Positions 18,312-25,867 of a stretch of 58,321 nt of DNA are shown piece by piece. The position numbers and the translations under genes were made by a program. The DNA comes from Polyangium aurulentum (lineage in GTDB: Bacteria; Myxococcota_A; Polyangia; Polyangiales; Polyangiaceae), in contig CAMCKZ010000009.1 of assembly GCA_945875545.1 (NCBI GenBank), forward strand, positions 1 through 58,321, in the 5' to 3' direction. How positions within the stretch are numbered: position 1 is the first letter of the stretch; each line of letters starts with the position of its first letter. The notes under the pieces are model-generated. The model saw nothing but the letters and a program-made list of their open reading frames with translations. It did not search any database and was not told the DNA's origin.

Positions 18312-21300
18312 GTGCCCCGCATTTCATTCGCAGCTCGGAGGTGCCTGCAACGAACCTCGCTGGTGGTTCTCGCGGCCTGCCTCGTCGCCGGCCCTGCGGG
18401 GGCGGTTGATCCGGGGCTGTCGTTTGATCAATACGCGACGCGAACGTGGACGCAAAACGACGGGCTTCCGCAGAATTCCATTCTGTGCATAGTACAGACA
18501 CCCGACGGCTACATGTGGCTCGGCACCGAGGGCGGGCTCGTGCGCTTCGACGGCGTGAAACTGACGACGTTTGATCGCACCAATCAACGGGCGTTGCGGT
18601 CCCCAAACATCACGGCGCTGGGCGTCGATCCCGCGGGCGTTCTCTGGGTCGGGACGAACGCGGGGCTTTACCGCATGATCGGTGAAACCCTTGAATCCAC
18701 TCCACTTTCCACGAGCGCTGCGGCGGGCTCGGGCGGCGTCACGAGTCTCAGTTTCCTCGGCGCCGACGTCATCGCCGGAACCGACGCGGGCCTTTTCCGG
18801 TCGCGAAACGGCTCGGCGCAAAGGCTCGATATTCCCGGTGCGCAGGACCAGCAAGTCACGGCCACAACGGTCGCCGGCGACCATGTGCTTGTGGGCACGC
18901 CCGCCGGCCTTTTTCAGATCGACGGAGACGCGCTGCGGAACGTCACTGCGGAACGAGGGTTGCCCTTTCGCGAGGTGAGTTCCCTCTACACGCTGCGCGA
19001 CGGCTCGGTGATGGCCGGCGGTCGAGGGCAGTTTGCGCGCTTGGGCGCCGCTGCCGCCGTTTACGGTGCCTCCGAAGGGGTGCCGCCCGTGAGCGTTGCG
19101 GCCTTCCTCGAAGATCGGCAGGGCACGGTGTGGGTCGCGAGCGATGGCGGCGGGCTGCTTCGCTTGGCGGGCCAGCGCCTCGAGCGCTTTGCCGCGCGCG
19201 ACGGCATCGCCGACGACCACGTCAAATCGCTCTTCGAAGACGAGCAAAATGGGCTCTGGATCGGCACGGCCGGCGGCGGCTTGCAGCGCGCATTTTCCGG
19301 CGTAGCGGTGACCTACGGCGTGCTGCATGGGCTCTCCTCCACCGACGTCCGCTCGGTCTACCGCGCCCGCCGCGGCGACCTCTGGGTAGGCACCGAGGGC
19401 GGCGGAGCGTTCCGCAGCGAGGGCAGCGCTTATGTGCATGATGCACGCATATCTGCGAACACCATCTACGGATTTCTTGAGGGCGAGGGCGAGCAAATTT
19501 ACGCTTTCTCCCGCGAGCAAGGAGTGCTGGTCGTGCCGCCGAACAAGGCCGAAGCCGCCGTTACGCTGGCGGGCACCGAAGGCCTTCGCGTGCGATCGGC
19601 GATCCTCGGCCCCGACGGCACTCCCGAATGGCTTGGCACCCACGGGCACGGGCTTCTTCGCCGCCAAGGTGCTCGTTACGTCCCAGCTTTTCCCGAGGTA
19701 ATTCTCCCGGGCGCTCTGGTTTTCTTTGTCCAAAAAGCCGGCGACGAGGTCGTGGTGGGCACGCGCGCGGGCCTCTTTCGCATCAACGAAGCGGGCGCTC
19801 GTCGCGATGAGGGGCACATTGGCGCCGACACGTCCGTGTTGGATCGACGGGTCGACTCCCTCGGCAACGAATGGATCAGCACTTCGGCTGGAATCGTCTG
19901 GCGGCGCGGCGGCGAAGAGACCGTTATCGATGCGCGAGCGGGTCTCATCGACGAGCAAGTTTACGCGACCGCCGAGCAACCTGTGGGAACCATCTGGGCT
20001 GCGACCAATCGCGGAGTCGTCCGCATTTTGCGCGCTGACGCCGAGGCTTTTGCATCGGGGCGCGCCCGCGACGTGAGTCCCCGAGTCTTCGGCCTCCAAG
20101 ACGGATTTCGATCCCTCGAGTCGAATGCGGGCTCGCCCAGCGTCTTGAGCGATGGGCCTAGTAGCGTCTGGTTCGGCACCACCGCCGGACTCACGCGGCT
20201 CGACGCGGTGCGACTTCAACGAACGTCGAGTCCCCCCGCCCCACACTTGGAAGATGTGGCCATCGACCGCGTGCGGCAACCGACCAGAGCCCATCTCGCG
20301 TACCAGTCGGGCCGTCACGATCTTTCCCTGGTTTTTACGGCGTTTGACTACGCTGCGGCCGGCTCGATTCGCTTTCAACACCGACTCGAAGGCCTCGACA
20401 ACGGCTGGATCGACGACGGCTTGCGGCGAGATGCAAACTACACAGACCTACGGCCGGGCACTTATCGTTTTCGCATTCGTGCGTGCTCCATCGATGGCGC
20501 CTGCGCCGACACCAAGACGCCCCTCACGATCGTCGTCGAGCCACGCTGGTTCGAGCGCCGCAGCGTTTGGGCGACTGCGATCGCAGCGGTTCTCATGGCC
20601 GTTTGGGCGCTCGGTCGGGCGCGCCTGCGGGGGCTCCGCGAGCGAGCGCGGGAACTCGAACTCCGTGTCAATGAGCGCACCGCCGAACTTCGCGAGGCCA
20701 TGAAGTCGATCGAGGCGAAAGACTTGCTGGTGCGCCAAGACATCGAGGAGGCGGCTCGCTTTCAGGCCGTCGCCCTGCGCATGAATCTTGTGACGCCGGC
20801 CTTGGGCACGGGCCTGTGTTCCATGCCTGCGGCGCTCGTCGGCGGCGATTTGGTCGATGCGTTCGAGCTGAGCGATGGGCACTTCCGTTTTTTCATGGCC
20901 GACACCACGGGTCATGGCGTGCAGGCGGCCCTGCGCACGATGGTTCTCAAGACCGAATACGAAGGTGCAAAATGGAACCACGAGTTCCCGAACCAGCTCC
21001 TCGAAAGCGTCAACGAAATCCTGGTCATCAACTTCACCGATTTGGAATTGCGCTCGACAGCCATCTGTTTTGACCTGGTCCTCGCGCGCGACGGCTCGTG
21101 GGAATTTCGCTTTTCAAACGCCGCTGCACCCGAAATATTTCTGCACGCCGGCGACTCCGTGAGCGAGATCTACGAGCCGGGCCCGTTCATTGGCATGATG
21201 GCCGGAGCAAAGTTCCAGTTGCGGCACCGAACGCTGCCCGCGGGCGCGCGCCTCGTGATCTTCAGCGATGGCCTGTTTGAGCAAGACGGAACCGATGGCC

Positions 21301-21467
21301 CGTTTGGTTACGAGCGCATCGAGGCCATGGTGCGGGGCCATGCGGGAACCCCTCAAGACCTCGCGGATGCCCTTGGGCAGGCCGTGAAGGCCTACTCAGC
21401 GTCTCCGGAGCTCGCAGACGACGTTACCATCCTCGTGGTCGACCTGGGCCGCCCAGCGCCCGTCTAG
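18312..21467 (+). CDS. Reg_prop/Y_Y_Y sensor with SpoIIE-type PP2C phosphatase
   Basis: 1051 aa from the GTG at 18312, chosen because it opens a signal peptide (FAARRCLQRTSLVVLAACLVAG); the open frame runs 97 codons further upstream and overlaps the opposite-strand glutaredoxin-like gene. A two-component-regulator beta-propeller fills about residues 45-640 (repeated W[LV]GTxxGLxR units such as MWLGTEGGLVRF and LWIGTAGGGLQR). A Y_Y_Y domain (about 660-740), one membrane helix, a short coiled coil and a SpoIIE/PP2C phosphatase (about 820-1045) follow, with metal-binding VGGDLVDAF, MADTTGHGVQAAL, IFSDGLFEQ and ADDVTILVV all intact. It probably senses a periplasmic ligand and dephosphorylates an anti-sigma-antagonist-type protein inside. 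Its TAG stop lies in the left end of an intergenic repeat. Confidence 0.9.
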   Translation: MPRISFAARRCLQRTSLVVLAACLVAGPAGAVDPGLSFDQYATRTWTQNDGLPQNSILCIVQTPDGYMWLGTEGGLVRFDGVKLTTFDRTNQRALRSPNITALGVDPAGVLWVGTNAGLYRMIGETLESTPLSTSAAAGSGGVTSLSFLGADVIAGTDAGLFRSRNGSAQRLDIPGAQDQQVTATTVAGDHVLVGTPAGLFQIDGDALRNVTAERGLPFREVSSLYTLRDGSVMAGGRGQFARLGAAAAVYGASEGVPPVSVAAFLEDRQGTVWVASDGGGLLRLAGQRLERFAARDGIADDHVKSLFEDEQNGLWIGTAGGGLQRAFSGVAVTYGVLHGLSSTDVRSVYRARRGDLWVGTEGGGAFRSEGSAYVHDARISANTIYGFLEGEGEQIYAFSREQGVLVVPPNKAEAAVTLAGTEGLRVRSAILGPDGTPEWLGTHGHGLLRRQGARYVPAFPEVILPGALVFFVQKAGDEVVVGTRAGLFRINEAGARRDEGHIGADTSVLDRRVDSLGNEWISTSAGIVWRRGGEETVIDARAGLIDEQVYATAEQPVGTIWAATNRGVVRILRADAEAFASGRARDVSPRVFGLQDGFRSLESNAGSPSVLSDGPSSVWFGTTAGLTRLDAVRLQRTSSPPAPHLEDVAIDRVRQPTRAHLAYQSGRHDLSLVFTAFDYAAAGSIRFQHRLEGLDNGWIDDGLRRDANYTDLRPGTYRFRIRACSIDGACADTKTPLTIVVEPRWFERRSVWATAIAAVLMAVWALGRARLRGLRERARELELRVNERTAELREAMKSIEAKDLLVRQDIEEAARFQAVALRMNLVTPALGTGLCSMPAALVGGDLVDAFELSDGHFRFFMADTTGHGVQAALRTMVLKTEYEGAKWNHEFPNQLLESVNEILVINFTDLELRSTAICFDLVLARDGSWEFRFSNAAAPEIFLHAGDSVSEIYEPGPFIGMMAGAKFQLRHRTLPAGARLVIFSDGLFEQDGTDGPFGYERIEAMVRGHAGTPQDLADALGQAVKAYSASPELADDVTILVVDLGRPAPV

Positions 21468-21593
21468 GTGGACGCTGGGAAACGCGGAACCGCCCCAAAT
21501 CGTCGCTTCGGCTCGTCGAAATACGACAAGTATTCCTGCCTCGCCCTGCACTAGCTTTGGGAGCGTCCGCGTTTCCCAGCACACTCCTAGACG
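21461..21593 (+). repeat. ERIC-like intergenic element, copy 1
   Basis: About 133 bp bounded by imperfect terminal inverted repeats. The left end is CGTCTAGG, five bases, then GCTGGGAAACGCGGA; the right end is its reverse complement (TCCGCGTTTCCCAGC, a short spacer, CCTAGACG). An inner pair, GCCCCAAATCG and AGCTTTGGGAGC, and a small central stem GTCG-AAATA-CGAC, add further dyad structure. A second copy lies at 31383-31531 on the other strand. The element contains the phosphatase stop codon and ends one base before the prepilin peptidase ATG, so any transcript across both genes would carry it as an RNA hairpin. Confidence 0.85.
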
Positions 21594-22529
21594 ATGCCCC
21601 TGGCCGACCTCCTTCCGCCCTCCTTTTTCGCTGTGCTGTCCGTCGTCTGGGGCCTTCTCTGGGGAAGTTTCGCCACGGTCGCCATCGTGCGAATTCCTGA
21701 AGGCCGCAGTGTCGTGAGGCCCGGCTCCTCTTGCGACGGGTGCGGCGTGCCCATCCCGCCGTGGAAGAACATTCCCGTCTTCGCCTGGCTCTTTTTGCGA
21801 GGGCGCGCATCGTGCTGCGGCGCCGTGATTCCATGGCGGGTCCCCGTCGTGGAAGCCCTCGGCGGGGCCCTCGCGTACCTGAGTTTCGTGCGGGCTACGG
21901 GCACTGACCAAGGCCTGACCGCGGCAAATCTGGTGCTCGCCCTCGTCGTCTTCGCAGGTGCCCTCACGGCGATCGTGCTGACATTTATCGATCTCGATTG
22001 CATGTACCTGCCCGATGGCGGCGTCGTTCTGCTGGCGATCCTGGGTGCCGTCTGCGTGTGGATCAAACGAACCCCGTGGGAAGACGCGGCCCTCGGCGGC
22101 CTCGTGGCCTTCGCGGTGGTCTACATCCCTTTTATTTGGGGCTACGAAAAACTCCGGGGATTTCCTGGCATGGGCCTCGGCGACGCCAAACTTCTTGCGG
22201 CCGTGGGCGTGTGGTTTGGCTGGCAAGGTGCCACGACATGCCTCGTTTTGGCGGCGGTGCAAGGAACGATGATTGCATTGTGCACGTTCATGGTGGCGGG
22301 GCGCATCGACGAACCCGAGGCCGTCGTGCGAGAACGCCAAGAGCTCAAAGAGTTGGCCGCTTCGGGAGACATCGAGGCCCAAGAAGCTCTTCGGCAAGAC
22401 CCCCTCGCCGACGCACCTGCGGCCGGCCTTGGCAGCGCGCGGGTCGCCTTCGGTCCCTTCATTTGTTTGGCATTTTTGGAATGGCTCTTTGCTGAAGATT
22501 TCCTTGTTTCATGGCTGTTACCCGCCTAA
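21594..22529 (+). CDS. type IV prepilin leader peptidase (A24 family)
   Basis: 311 aa. The N-terminal methylase part has WGSFATVAIVRIPEG and a zinc segment that begins with a normal CxxC (SSCDGCGVPIPPWKNIPV) but ends in adjacent cysteines (RASCCGAV) rather than CxxC. The peptidase aspartates are in LTFIDLDCMYLPDG and GMGLGDAKLLAAVG. About seven membrane segments are predicted. A charged insertion of about 40 residues (PEAVVRERQELKEL...) precedes the last helix and is unusual. The enzyme cleaves prepilins and pseudopilins at the inner membrane; no pilus genes are adjacent. The start is preceded by the ERIC-like element instead of an ordinary leader. Confidence 0.93.
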   Translation: MPLADLLPPSFFAVLSVVWGLLWGSFATVAIVRIPEGRSVVRPGSSCDGCGVPIPPWKNIPVFAWLFLRGRASCCGAVIPWRVPVVEALGGALAYLSFVRATGTDQGLTAANLVLALVVFAGALTAIVLTFIDLDCMYLPDGGVVLLAILGAVCVWIKRTPWEDAALGGLVAFAVVYIPFIWGYEKLRGFPGMGLGDAKLLAAVGVWFGWQGATTCLVLAAVQGTMIALCTFMVAGRIDEPEAVVRERQELKELAASGDIEAQEALRQDPLADAPAAGLGSARVAFGPFICLAFLEWLFAEDFLVSWLLPA

Positions 22530-22589
22530 CTACGTGCAGTATGCACTAACTATTTTGGCGCCCTTCATCGCGCCGTGCGCGGCACGCGT

Positions 22590-23975
22590 TCAAGGGAGCG
22601 GAATGGCCCGCTCGGCCCACGAGCGAAGGCTGGCGCACGATGAACCCGAGGTTGGCAGCTGCCCGCCCGAGAACGACGCCGGCCCCGCCAGCACCACCAG
22701 TTCGCGGGGCGACGCGGCCCATGCCAAGGGCCCCACATTGGGCCGTTCAACGCAGTGAAAAAGAGCACTTGGGCGAGGCCGACCAAACCGCATTTGAAAG
22801 CTCTTTTCGAGATGCCTCGCTAGCCGCTGGGCCGTTGGGCCCGCGTCCGCATCCCAGCGAATACGCATGCGAAGCGCGCGTTCGTCGCCCCGCGCAAAAA
22901 GTTCCATACGACCATTTTCCCATGCGCCGGCGTGGGACTCCGCGACCTCGCAAGCCACGAACGCGCCGAGCCAATCGCGCACGTCGAGTTCACCCACCGT
23001 ATGGGCACTCGCGAGCGAAAAGTCTTTGGGGCCAACGGGGTCGCCGACGAGCGGCACGGGCCCTTCGTGCGTTACGTATTTGCCGTGGTGAAGAAGTTGC
23101 TCGGTGGTCACCGGTGGATCCCTCCACGCCGCATTCACCGCATCCCATCCGCCTCGAACATACAGGCGCCATACGAACCGCATTCCGTCCACATATGGGC
23201 TGACGAGGGAGTCGGCGATAGACCGGGGCACCTTGCCCTCCAAAATCTGCCGGTTCGTCTCCATCATGCCCGTGGTAAAATCAGCAATAAACCTGTCTGA
23301 AAGCTCACGGTGGCCGCCCCCGTCGAGGAGCATCGCGAGGGTCGCGTCGCCTTCCGCAAGCGCGTGGGCCGCGGCGGTTTGGTCGGTGCTCTCGGCGCGC
23401 CAACGAACGCGTTCGCCAAGATCGAAGTGCTCATCTTGGAGCGCATGAACCATTTCGTGAACGAGAAGAGCGTGCTCCTCGGGCGATCCGCGGGGGTCGT
23501 CGTCGACGACGTAAAGGGTTCGCGCGAGCGGCGAATAAAGCCCCGCCACTTGCGCGCTCACCATGCCCACCACCATCTCCTCGTAGTCCGCGGCCGGTGC
23601 GACGAGTGACAACAGTTTTTGTTCCGTCGCTTCGTTCCGAATGGCTTCTTGGGGAATGGCCGCCAACTCTTTGCGCACGATCGCGCCCATGCGCGTTCGG
23701 TCCACGTGCTCCGACCCAAACGCGCGCCGAGACGGCAGGCCCCGCACCCGAACAGCCGACGCCAACGCCAAGCTCAGAGCACGGTCGCTGGGCGAGATGA
23801 CCGCAGCCGAAACGACTGGGAAATTGCTGCTATTTTGAATTTCGGGTGGCATCTGCGCGGGAGCGTCAACCGCCGAAGATGGGGCACCGGCGGGCAACAA
23901 ATTGCGGCACCCCACGAGCAACAGCACGCCGGCGTAGGATCGCCAGCGGACGGGCGTCACCTCGCCTCGGCGCAC
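22590..23975 (-). CDS. lipoprotein with HExxH zinc-peptidase motif
   Basis: 461 aa. A lipobox is visible (SYAGVLLLVGC, Cys about residue 23), followed by a Pro/Ala linker. Near residues 160-205 are ALLVHEMVHALQDEHFDL and, 30 residues on, AAHALAEGDATLAML; HExxH plus a downstream Glu is the gluzincin layout, so an envelope-anchored metalloprotease is likely. The C-terminal half (to residue 461) is mixed alpha/beta without known motifs. Its start overlaps the end of rpe by 19 bp on the same strand, implying co-transcription. The 60 bp before the convergent prepilin peptidase contain an iterated palindrome at 22534. Confidence 0.82.
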   Translation of the reverse strand: MRRGEVTPVRWRSYAGVLLLVGCRNLLPAGAPSSAVDAPAQMPPEIQNSSNFPVVSAAVISPSDRALSLALASAVRVRGLPSRRAFGSEHVDRTRMGAIVRKELAAIPQEAIRNEATEQKLLSLVAPAADYEEMVVGMVSAQVAGLYSPLARTLYVVDDDPRGSPEEHALLVHEMVHALQDEHFDLGERVRWRAESTDQTAAAHALAEGDATLAMLLDGGGHRELSDRFIADFTTGMMETNRQILEGKVPRSIADSLVSPYVDGMRFVWRLYVRGGWDAVNAAWRDPPVTTEQLLHHGKYVTHEGPVPLVGDPVGPKDFSLASAHTVGELDVRDWLGAFVACEVAESHAGAWENGRMELFARGDERALRMRIRWDADAGPTAQRLARHLEKSFQMRFGRPRPSALFHCVERPNVGPLAWAASPRELVVLAGPASFSGGQLPTSGSSCASLRSWAERAIPLP

Positions 23976-24628
23976 GCGCGTCTTAGGCCATCGATCGCGA
24001 GCTTGTAGTCGGGGGCGCGAAAAATCGCGTTGCCCGCCACAAAAATGTCCGCACCCGCGGCCGCTATTTGGGCGGCCGTATCGGGCACAATTCCCCCGTC
24101 GACTTCGATCAAAGTCTCAAGCCCGAGGTGATCGATCATGGCGCGGACGCGGCGCACTTTTGGCACCGTTTGGGGGATGAAGCGCTGCCCTCCGAACCCC
24201 GGGTTGACACTCATAAGCAGTACGACGTCGCACAGATGCAGCACGTACTCGAGGCAACTTTCGTGGGTGCCCGGATTCAGCACAACACCAGCTTTTTTGC
24301 CCAGCGAACGAATCTGTTCGAGACTGCGATGAAGGTGCGGACAGGCCTCCGCATGAACAGTGATGATGTCGGCACCCGCCTTCGCAAACGCCTCCACGTA
24401 CTTCTCCGGTTCCACGATCATCAAGTGCACATCGATGGGCTTGCTCGTCGCTTTTCGGACGGCCTCGACAACGATCGGCCCGAGGGTGATGTTGGGAACA
24501 AATCGCCCGTCCATCACGTCGACGTGAATCCAGTCGGCACCCGCGGCGTCAACGGCCATCACGTCGCTCGCGAGGGCACCGAAGTTGGCAGACAGAATCG
24601 ACGGAGCAATGAAAATGGTGCGCGCCAT
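23957..24628 (-). CDS. rpe: ribulose-phosphate 3-epimerase
   Basis: 223 aa from the ATG at 24628, which matches the conserved family N-terminus (IAPSILSANFGAL); the longer open frame upstream is non-homologous. The TIM-barrel motifs are all present: HVDVMDGRFVPNITLG (metal His/Asp), VHLMIVEP, LLMSVNPGFGGQRF and IEVDGGI. It interconverts ribulose-5-phosphate and xylulose-5-phosphate in the pentose phosphate pathway. A terminator-like hairpin with a T-run lies in its leader (24667-24701), which could attenuate transcription. Confidence 0.96.
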   Translation of the reverse strand: MARTIFIAPSILSANFGALASDVMAVDAAGADWIHVDVMDGRFVPNITLGPIVVEAVRKATSKPIDVHLMIVEPEKYVEAFAKAGADIITVHAEACPHLHRSLEQIRSLGKKAGVVLNPGTHESCLEYVLHLCDVVLLMSVNPGFGGQRFIPQTVPKVRRVRAMIDHLGLETLIEVDGGIVPDTAAQIAAAGADIFVAGNAIFRAPDYKLAIDGLRRACAEAR

Positions 24629-24666
24629 TGCCCATGGCTCGTGCAGTGCGCATCGCCGCGCAAGAC

Positions 24667-24701
24667 AAAAAAAGGAGAACACGCAATGTGTTCGCGTTCT
24701 C
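24667..24701 (-). terminator. terminator-like hairpin in the rpe leader (putative attenuator)
   Basis: Read on the minus strand, GAGAAC, a spacer containing GAACAC-ATTGC-GTGTTC, and GTTCTC can form either a nested long stem or a perfect 6-bp inner stem. Both end beside a run of seven T (24673-24667). It is located 40-70 bases upstream of the rpe start, with no minus-strand gene before it, so it would act on rpe's own leader. No leader peptide or ligand-binding fold was recognised. Confidence 0.5.
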
Positions 24702-24741
24702 GGAGCTCCCCAGGGTAAGGGCCGGGTGCTAAGAAACACGT

Positions 24742-25218
24742 GTGACCTATGCAACCCGGCGCATCACCAAAGGCGACTTTGATCGCATCGTCGCTGTCAT
24801 TGATCACTGGTGGGGCGGGCCGCTCAGCACGCTCGCTCACCCCATCTTTTTTTACGAGCTCGGTCGTTACGCGCGCATCGTCGTCGACCACGAAGACGAA
24901 TTGGTCGGTTTTTTGCTGGGGTTCGTTTCGGAGGAGGGTGAACGCACCGGTTACGTGCACCTCGTCGGCATCAACCCCGACCATCGTCGGCGCGGCGTCG
25001 CCCGCACGTTGTACAAAGAGTTCCAGCGCGATTGTTTCAACGACGGCTGCCTCCAGATGAAGGCCATCACCACGCCGGGCAACGAGCCGTCCATTCGGTT
25101 TCACGAGGCGCTCGGCTGGGGTTTCGAGGAGGTCGATGGTTATGCGGGGCCTGGCCGGCGCCGCGTCGTGTTTACCAAGGCCTTGACAGCCCTCAGCGCG
25201 GGCATGAGGGCCGTATGA
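24742..25218 (+). CDS. GNAT family N-acetyltransferase
   Basis: 158 aa from the GTG at 24742. The GNAT fold is shown by the beta4-alpha3 acetyl-CoA loop VHLVGINPDHRRRGVARTLYKEF (R-R-x-G-x-A type) and by the C-terminal GNEPSIRFHEALGWGFEE, where N and F-x-x-x-G-[FW] are typical. The substrate is unknown. The stop codon overlaps the ATG of the cyclic-nucleotide-binding gene (ATGA), so the pair is translationally coupled. A link to cAMP-controlled protein acetylation, as in mycobacterial Pat, is suggested only by this neighbourhood. Confidence 0.9.
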   Translation: MTYATRRITKGDFDRIVAVIDHWWGGPLSTLAHPIFFYELGRYARIVVDHEDELVGFLLGFVSEEGERTGYVHLVGINPDHRRRGVARTLYKEFQRDCFNDGCLQMKAITTPGNEPSIRFHEALGWGFEEVDGYAGPGRRRVVFTKALTALSAGMRAV

Positions 25219-25757
25219 TCGCATGCGTCGACACGCCGTTCCCACGGGCGCCGAAAGAAGACTTGGCCACGGTCGATGAGCTTCGCGATTGCGCGCTGTG
25301 TGGTGGCCTCGACGACAACGCGCTGAGGTGGCTCACGCAACACGTTGAGCGCCTGGAGCTTGGGCCGGGGACAATTATTTTTCGCGAAGGAGAGGCCGCG
25401 CGGGAATTTTACCTGGTTCTGGAGGGCGACGTCGAGATCTGGAAGCGCCCCGCCACCGCGGAAAACGCGCTGGATCTCGGCGAGTGCATCAACATGATCC
25501 ACGCGAAAAGTATTGTCGGTGGGTCCTCGGTGATCGACATGCAGGGCCGTTTGGCGACGGCCCGCGCGGCGACGCCGGTGGTGCTGTTGCGCGTCTCGTG
25601 TCGGGCCATGACGGCGCTCTATCGCGAAGATTTGAAGAGCTACACGATGGTCATTTTGAACGTGGCGCGCGACCTCAGTCGACGCCTTCGGGTCGTGAAT
25701 ACCCTCGCGGCAAGCCTCTCGGCTCAGGCGCGCGGTGGGCCTCACACGCACGATTGA
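25215..25757 (+). CDS. stand-alone cyclic-nucleotide-binding domain protein
   Basis: 180 aa from the ATG at 25215. Residues 25-150 form a Crp/Fnr-type cNMP-binding beta-barrel (LRDCALCGGLDDNALRWL, GTIIFREGEAAREFYLVLEGDVEIWK, VGGSSVIDMQGRLATARAATPVVLLRVS). The phosphate-binding cassette, normally GE[LIV]...RxA, is degenerate (GGSSVIDMQGRLATARA), so nucleotide binding is uncertain. No DNA-binding helix-turn-helix follows; the C-terminus is a short helix. It may act as a regulatory subunit for the overlapping GNAT enzyme. Confidence 0.87.
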   Translation: MIACVDTPFPRAPKEDLATVDELRDCALCGGLDDNALRWLTQHVERLELGPGTIIFREGEAAREFYLVLEGDVEIWKRPATAENALDLGECINMIHAKSIVGGSSVIDMQGRLATARAATPVVLLRVSCRAMTALYREDLKSYTMVILNVARDLSRRLRVVNTLAASLSAQARGGPHTHD

Positions 25758-25867
25758 CGCCATCCCATCCCTCGTGCTAAGCTGCGCATCAAGTGGGCGG
25801 ATTCTACCGCCTGACGGGAATGCGGGAATAAACGGGTAGCCTGAGCGTTCCCGAACGTAAGGACGCA

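Noticed and set aside
18324-20381. 685-codon minus-strand ORF
   Set aside because: It is antisense to the sensor-phosphatase gene, with no start context or recognisable domain; the sense frame has clear propeller motifs.
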